From: Spongospora subterranea | Lineage: Eukaryota; Endomyxa; Phytomyxea; Plasmodiophorida; Plasmodiophoridae | Reading direction: 5' to 3' | Length of the DNA: 10,686 nucleotides | NCBI GenBank assembly: GCA_900404475.1 | Contig: OUQQ01000663.1 | Coordinates: 1 to 10,686 of the forward strand | Shown: piece by piece, positions 7,690 to 10,686 of the stretch | Numbering within the stretch: the stretch's first letter is position 1 | Layout: each line of letters opens with the position of its first letter | Program-made: the position numbers and the translations under genes | The notes under the pieces: model-generated | Database searches by the model: none | The model's input: only the letters and a program-made list of their open reading frames with translations | What the model was told of the DNA's origin: nothing

Positions 7690-8202
7690 CGGTCCTCCCT
7701 TATCCCGGACAGCGTGTCGACGCTCAGCGCTCTGGAGCTTCGATAGAACATTCAGACTGGTAAACGATTCCGATGTTGCATCAATGGTGTCGACGAATGT
7801 TTGATACTCATCAGAAACACCCATCAACATGATCAGACCAAGCAGATTGTCGTTGATGATGATCAAAATCCGATTGCTACTCTCGAAACATTATTAGCTG
7901 CGTTTTGAATCTTCTCGATGTACTCCGACACTGTTAAGGAACCTGCTTGATAGCAAAAACTTCTTGTATGGCGATCAACGCCTCAATTGTGGATTTGTCG
8001 CCAAACCTTTCTCCAAAATCGCCCTTGTACTCGTGGAATTTCCACGATGGGGTAAACGTTTTCAACCATACTAAAAGCAGAATGGCGCGGATTTTCTCGT
8101 CTAGATCGGCGGCTACACAAGCACCACCTTCAATGACGTGATTAACGCCGACGGCCTTCAATCCTAGACGAAACTGTCGGGATCATATTCCGTGATTGTC
8201 AT
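7690..8202 (-). pseudogene. Copia gag remnant (UBN2-type), N-terminal part
   Basis: A minus-strand ATG at 8202 opens MTITEYDPDS, and after a frameshift near 8165 the frame continues with LKAVGVNHVIEGG, then W-K-FHEYKGDFGERFGDKS, then Q-E-V-F-A-I-K-Q. A second shift near 7930 leads to SLTVSEYIEKIQNAANNV, and a third to MGVSDEYQTFVDTIDA and LSKLQSAERR. The series (adapter, D-K-S, SxxEYIxxIQ, L-x-x-LP/VS-x-x-Y) is that of copia Gag capsid-like proteins, which package element RNA. The C-terminal zinc knuckle (CCHC) is absent: the frame runs from the Gag helices straight into pre-integrase sequence at about 7690. There are at least three frameshifts; the gene is dead. Confidence 0.8.
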
Positions 8203-8252
8203 TGGTTAGCGTTGGAACAATGAAGTCATAGCAGCAGAATCGACTGTTAATC

Positions 8253-8303
8253 TGTAAAAGACGAAGGGAGAAGGAAGTGATTTATTCCCAGGGGATATTA
8301 ACA
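8253..8303 (-). repeat. Copia 5' terminal repeat (short LTR)
   Basis: On the minus strand it starts TGTTAATATCCCC and ends CTTTTACA, a 51-bp unit with TG…CA ends. TGTTA is a common copia LTR start. The inner 34 bp match the copy at 4816-4849 except one transition. The start of gag follows about 50 bp downstream on the minus strand. Confidence 0.6.
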
Positions 8304-8342
8304 GGCCCACCTCGATATGATCGAGGACCTGAACATGTGGCC

Positions 8343-8373
<31 letters not shown>

Positions 8374-8387
8374 CGCGAGCGAGAGAT
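8343..8387. repeat. GA microsatellite
   Basis: The run is pure GA over 8343-8363, then GA interrupted by CG. It lies 40 bp outside the copia terminal repeat and about 85 bp upstream of the ATG at 8470 (+). It may be part of a 5' leader, but this is inference. Confidence 0.95.
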
Positions 8388-8469
8388 ACTCTCGATCATC
8401 GCGTGTGTTCGTCCATAATCGGTTTTAAACCCTCCGAAATCGTTTGTGATCGACAACGACCCCCACCCA

Positions 8470-8784
8470 ATGATCATGGCCGATACCGTTTCCAGTCAAA
8501 TCAAAGGTCGTCCTATCGTGTCCGTTCACCCATCGACCGACCAACTAACCCCTCGTTGCACAGACGCGCTAGAGCACAGTATCGCCAATCGCCCATCGGC
8601 CGACCAGCTCGAACGTCGCGATATCCTGAAACCGGGCGGGAATCACGCCGCGATGATGTATGGGAGCAGGGCGTGCTCCAATCCATTGAAATCGACGAGT
8701 TCTCCTCCTGGTTCCTCAGACGATGATCCACTTCCGACCAGATCGCGAGCGATTGGGCCCGACGCAGGACGTCGGATCGCTTGA
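8470..8784 (+). CDS. Small ORF with an RPEL-like motif
   Basis: From the ATG at 8470 (or 8476) the frame gives about 104 residues. Bases 8566-8631 encode ALEHSIANRPSADQLERRDI followed by LK, which fits the RPEL repeat consensus (L-x5-RP-x3-(E/D)L-x4-IL). RPEL motifs bind monomeric actin in animals (MRTF, Phactr), and small RPEL-repeat proteins of unknown role are found in fungi. Only one repeat is visible here. The part after about residue 60 is Ser/Pro-rich and has no second motif, so the true end may be earlier or spliced. It overlaps antisense the 3' half of the frame at 8513-9112. GC at third positions is moderate. Alternatives are a relic of an RPEL gene or a chance match. The upstream GA tract could lie in its leader. 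Confidence 0.42.
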   Translation: MIMADTVSSQIKGRPIVSVHPSTDQLTPRCTDALEHSIANRPSADQLERRDILKPGGNHAAMMYGSRACSNPLKSTSSPPGSSDDDPLPTRSRAIGPDAGRRIA

Positions 8785-9112
8785 CGATCTCCTCCATGGC
8801 GCCCCTGTAGCTGCGCGTGTGAACCCGGTTCATTTCGCCTTCGCACCGCTCCTCGCTAGAAATACCGTTCAGGAACGTCCACACCGTGCGCTGCGCCTTC
8901 AGGGCCGATAGCTCGGCGACGACGTCCGATGGGTTCAAGGACAGTTCCCATGGGGCCGTGGTTCTCGATGTGGCGAACGTAGCGCCATCCACCGTCTGCG
9001 ACAGCTCCAGGATTCGTTCGTCGATCGTGTCCATGATCTGCAGGATAGCGGTGTCGTTTTGGTCGGGGTCATGGGTGCCCGGATCGATGAGCCGCTGGGG
9101 ATCTGAAGTCAT
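8513..9112 (-). CDS. Unrecognised GC3-rich ORF, likely host gene
   Basis: From the ATG at 9112 (MTSDPQRLIDPG) the minus frame encodes 199 residues. The open frame extends upstream to 9253, but that part lies on a G-tract and reads less like protein, so the internal ATG is preferred. Third codon positions are strongly G/C from the start to about codon 135, a bias not seen in the neighbouring transposons. The protein is acidic and helical-looking (ILQIMDTIDERILELSQTVD, then LSALKAQRTVW, then MEEIVKRSDVLRRAQ), without a signal peptide or membrane segment. No family is recognised. After about 8700 the bias fades and the frame opposes the RPEL-like motif. Another minus frame ending at 8643 (GGELVDFNGLEHALLPYIIA) may hold the real C-terminus after a short intron or indel. 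Confidence 0.55.
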   Translation of the reverse strand: MTSDPQRLIDPGTHDPDQNDTAILQIMDTIDERILELSQTVDGATFATSRTTAPWELSLNPSDVVAELSALKAQRTVWTFLNGISSEERCEGEMNRVHTRSYRGAMEEIVKRSDVLRRAQSLAIWSEVDHRLRNQEENSSISMDWSTPCSHTSSRRDSRPVSGYRDVRAGRPMGDWRYCALARLCNEGLVGRSMGERTR

Positions 9113-9253
9113 CGATATCGGGGGGAGTAGGGGGGAGTCCTCTTGGTCGTCAGTTGGCTCCTGGCCCCCCGAAATACCCCATGACACCCCAAACGCCCAA
9201 CCCAAGTATACACCGTTATCAACATAAAACCAACTCAACCACGCTCCAACCAC

Positions 9254-10686
9254 ACGATTTTGTTCGTCGATCCCGAATCAATCGGATAATTTTGCAACAA
9301 AAACCGAGAACCGCGAACCCAATTGAGAGATTGTGGCGATCGACAATGCCTTTCTCGACGTCCATTAAATGTTGAATTCCAATAATGAACCATCAGACAA
9401 TGGATTATGAGGAAATCGACGGTGGTGCTGTTCTTGCAGACAGCAAACAACGCTCTCGAACGTCAGTTTTCGTTTTCATAATCGAACCGTTCTCTGTACG
9501 AGAGTGAGCGGGGGTTGGGGGGACAACTGTTGTTTGTGTGTTTCCAGAATCGACGAATTTCACTTATCTGTGTAGGGGTCAGATCTTGATTCGTTTTTTT
9601 CTCCTCAAATCAATCGGCCCGTACATTGTCGCTATTCCGTTCAGAATGGATTGCTTACTTTAAGAGACCGGCCTCGCCCCCTTTACAGTTTCGTATTTCC
9701 CACAACATAATTGGGATGGTCTATCGCGTCCATCTCTCCCCGTCGTCCAAATCTCGGTAATCACGATCATATCAATGAGAATTCCCTTCTGGTAACTTGT
9801 CGTCAGGGAATCAGATCGCATGACGTGGGTCCACTGTATATTTCCACTAACGCCACCCGAACAAGCCGAGCACCGGTCGCGAGAAAAGTGGAGGCCGTGT
9901 TAGGTACGATTACTTCTTTCAATACACACATGGGTCTTCGTCTATCGTCTCGCCTTGCAACCGTCGTCTTCTCCCACATCCTCTCTCCCTCGTTCCCTAG
10001 ACAAACTCGATATTTTCAGCAAGCAGGTTGGCTATCTATCAGGAGGGACCCTAAAATGCTTGCCTCTGGGTCTGATAGCACTTCTGCGATCGACTTGATG
10101 CTTGGATCGATGAAAGATGTAGCGTCTACGAACTTGTCAGGTAATTGTGATGACAAGTTGTAAACCGTCTTCAGGATTTCATGTCCATGTGTCCAACAGC
10201 AGTGAGACAATTACCAGGATTTTCGACCTCGTTGACTTTTTGCAGATGTACTCGGCAGTCCTGTGTGTAATTTAAAATCGGACAACTCGGGTTTTGGAGT
10301 CAAGGCGCCATTCGTCAGAATAATGTTGCCCCATCATTTGCCTTTTTGGATGATTGCCCTGGATCTGTTTCATCGGGAGCACTTTCCTGAAATCGCCAAG
10401 TTATTGTCCGGTGCCTCTTCATTAAAAGATTCTGAAACACTTAAACTTTCAATGAATATCATTGTGTTTAACCAAAAGATATACATTGGGAATCGATTCT
10501 AGCGCGTAAAGAACGAATCTTCCCCCGGGTAATGACTATTTATGTTGTTGAAAATCTCTTATAGTTCTTTGACACGATTGCCAGTTAATTTTCTGGTTGC
10601 GTGTCATGCTCTAAAGGAATAACCTCCAAAGTAACTTCGTGAGGATCGTTCATCCAATCCTACAGGATTCTCGACCATCTTTGACA
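9254..10686. other. No supported gene; short coding-like patches only
   Basis: Frames occur on both strands (9711-10163 +, 10263-10502 +, 10016-10210 -) without recognisable domains, and they shadow one another. The minus strand shows protein-like pieces separated by stops, for example NLSSQLPDKFVDATSFIDPS at about 10100-10160 and WMNDPHEVTLEVIPLEHDT near 10600-10660. This could be another decayed element or an intron-split gene running off the window. The first few hundred bases (9254-9700) probably include the upstream region of the minus gene at 9112, but no promoter element could be pinned down. Confidence 0.3.

Larger units (their letters stand above)
4816..8303 (-). mobile_element. Degenerate Ty1/copia LTR retrotransposon with internal deletion
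   Basis: On the minus strand the order is gag, (protease missing), integrase, reverse transcriptase, RNase H, which defines Ty1/copia. It is bracketed by short direct terminal repeats sharing a 34-bp core. The span is about 3.5 kb, shorter than the usual 4.5-5.5 kb, partly explained by loss of the zinc-knuckle and protease region. At least six frameshifts and several stops split the polyprotein, so it cannot move by itself. The flanking five bases (GAAAA on the left, GGCCC on the right) do not match, so no target-site duplication is visible. No tRNA primer-binding site was recognised next to the 5' repeat. Confidence 0.9.

Noticed and set aside
8277..8726. 149-codon plus-strand frame through the GA repeat
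   Set aside because: The Glu/Arg run comes from the microsatellite, and the RPEL motif lies in a different frame.
8886..9227. 113-codon plus-strand frame
   Set aside because: It is the complement of the GC3-rich minus-strand gene, whose codon bias explains the open frame.
1..10686. tRNA, rRNA, CRISPR array, or prokaryotic-style defence operon
   Set aside because: No cloverleaf consensus, rRNA segments, regularly spaced repeats or clustered same-strand intact genes were seen; the content is eukaryotic retrotransposon DNA.

Overview
The window reads as a stretch of eukaryotic, probably fungal, nuclear DNA dominated by decayed LTR retrotransposons. The evidence is the 3' end of a chromodomain-bearing Ty3/gypsy element, a nearly end-to-end but dead Ty1/copia element, and weaker traces of further retroelement coding DNA. 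Near the right side one GC3-rich reading frame looks like host coding sequence. No rRNA, tRNA, CRISPR or bacterial-type operon was seen. The species cannot be named from sequence alone; a basidiomycete-like fungus is a guess.

Layout, left to right. 2-469 (+): an open frame with an Arg/Gly-rich N-terminus. An 81-bp piece of it (156-236) recurs as a perfect inverted copy (414-494) that stops exactly at a gypsy LTR. 495-1490 (-): gypsy 3' LTR (495-647), polypurine tract, and integrase C-terminus with GPF module and chromodomain; the fragment is cut just beyond the integrase catalytic Glu. 1500-1862: a 150-bp inverted repeat, about 98% identical between arms, around a 63-bp spacer, sitting at that cut. 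1863-3640: mostly unassigned DNA with an AACCC-rich tract, a small perfect hairpin and short coding-like patches. 3644-4439: possible relics of other copia-type coding DNA on both strands. 4816-8303 (-): a copia element with very short terminal repeats and the order gag, integrase, RT, RNase H. It is broken by many frameshifts and lacks the segment between gag and pre-integrase, where the zinc knuckle and protease should lie. 8343-8387: a GA microsatellite. 8470-8784 (+) and 8513-9112 (-): two opposing frames, one with a recognisable RPEL-like motif, the other with strongly GC-biased third positions. 9254-10686: no gene I can support.

The mobile elements explain most of the window. None is intact, so no working pathway is encoded by them here. 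The points most worth a second look are the two large inverted repeats at the edges of the gypsy fragment, the internal deletion and tiny terminal repeats of the copia element, and the opposing RPEL/GC3-rich pair.
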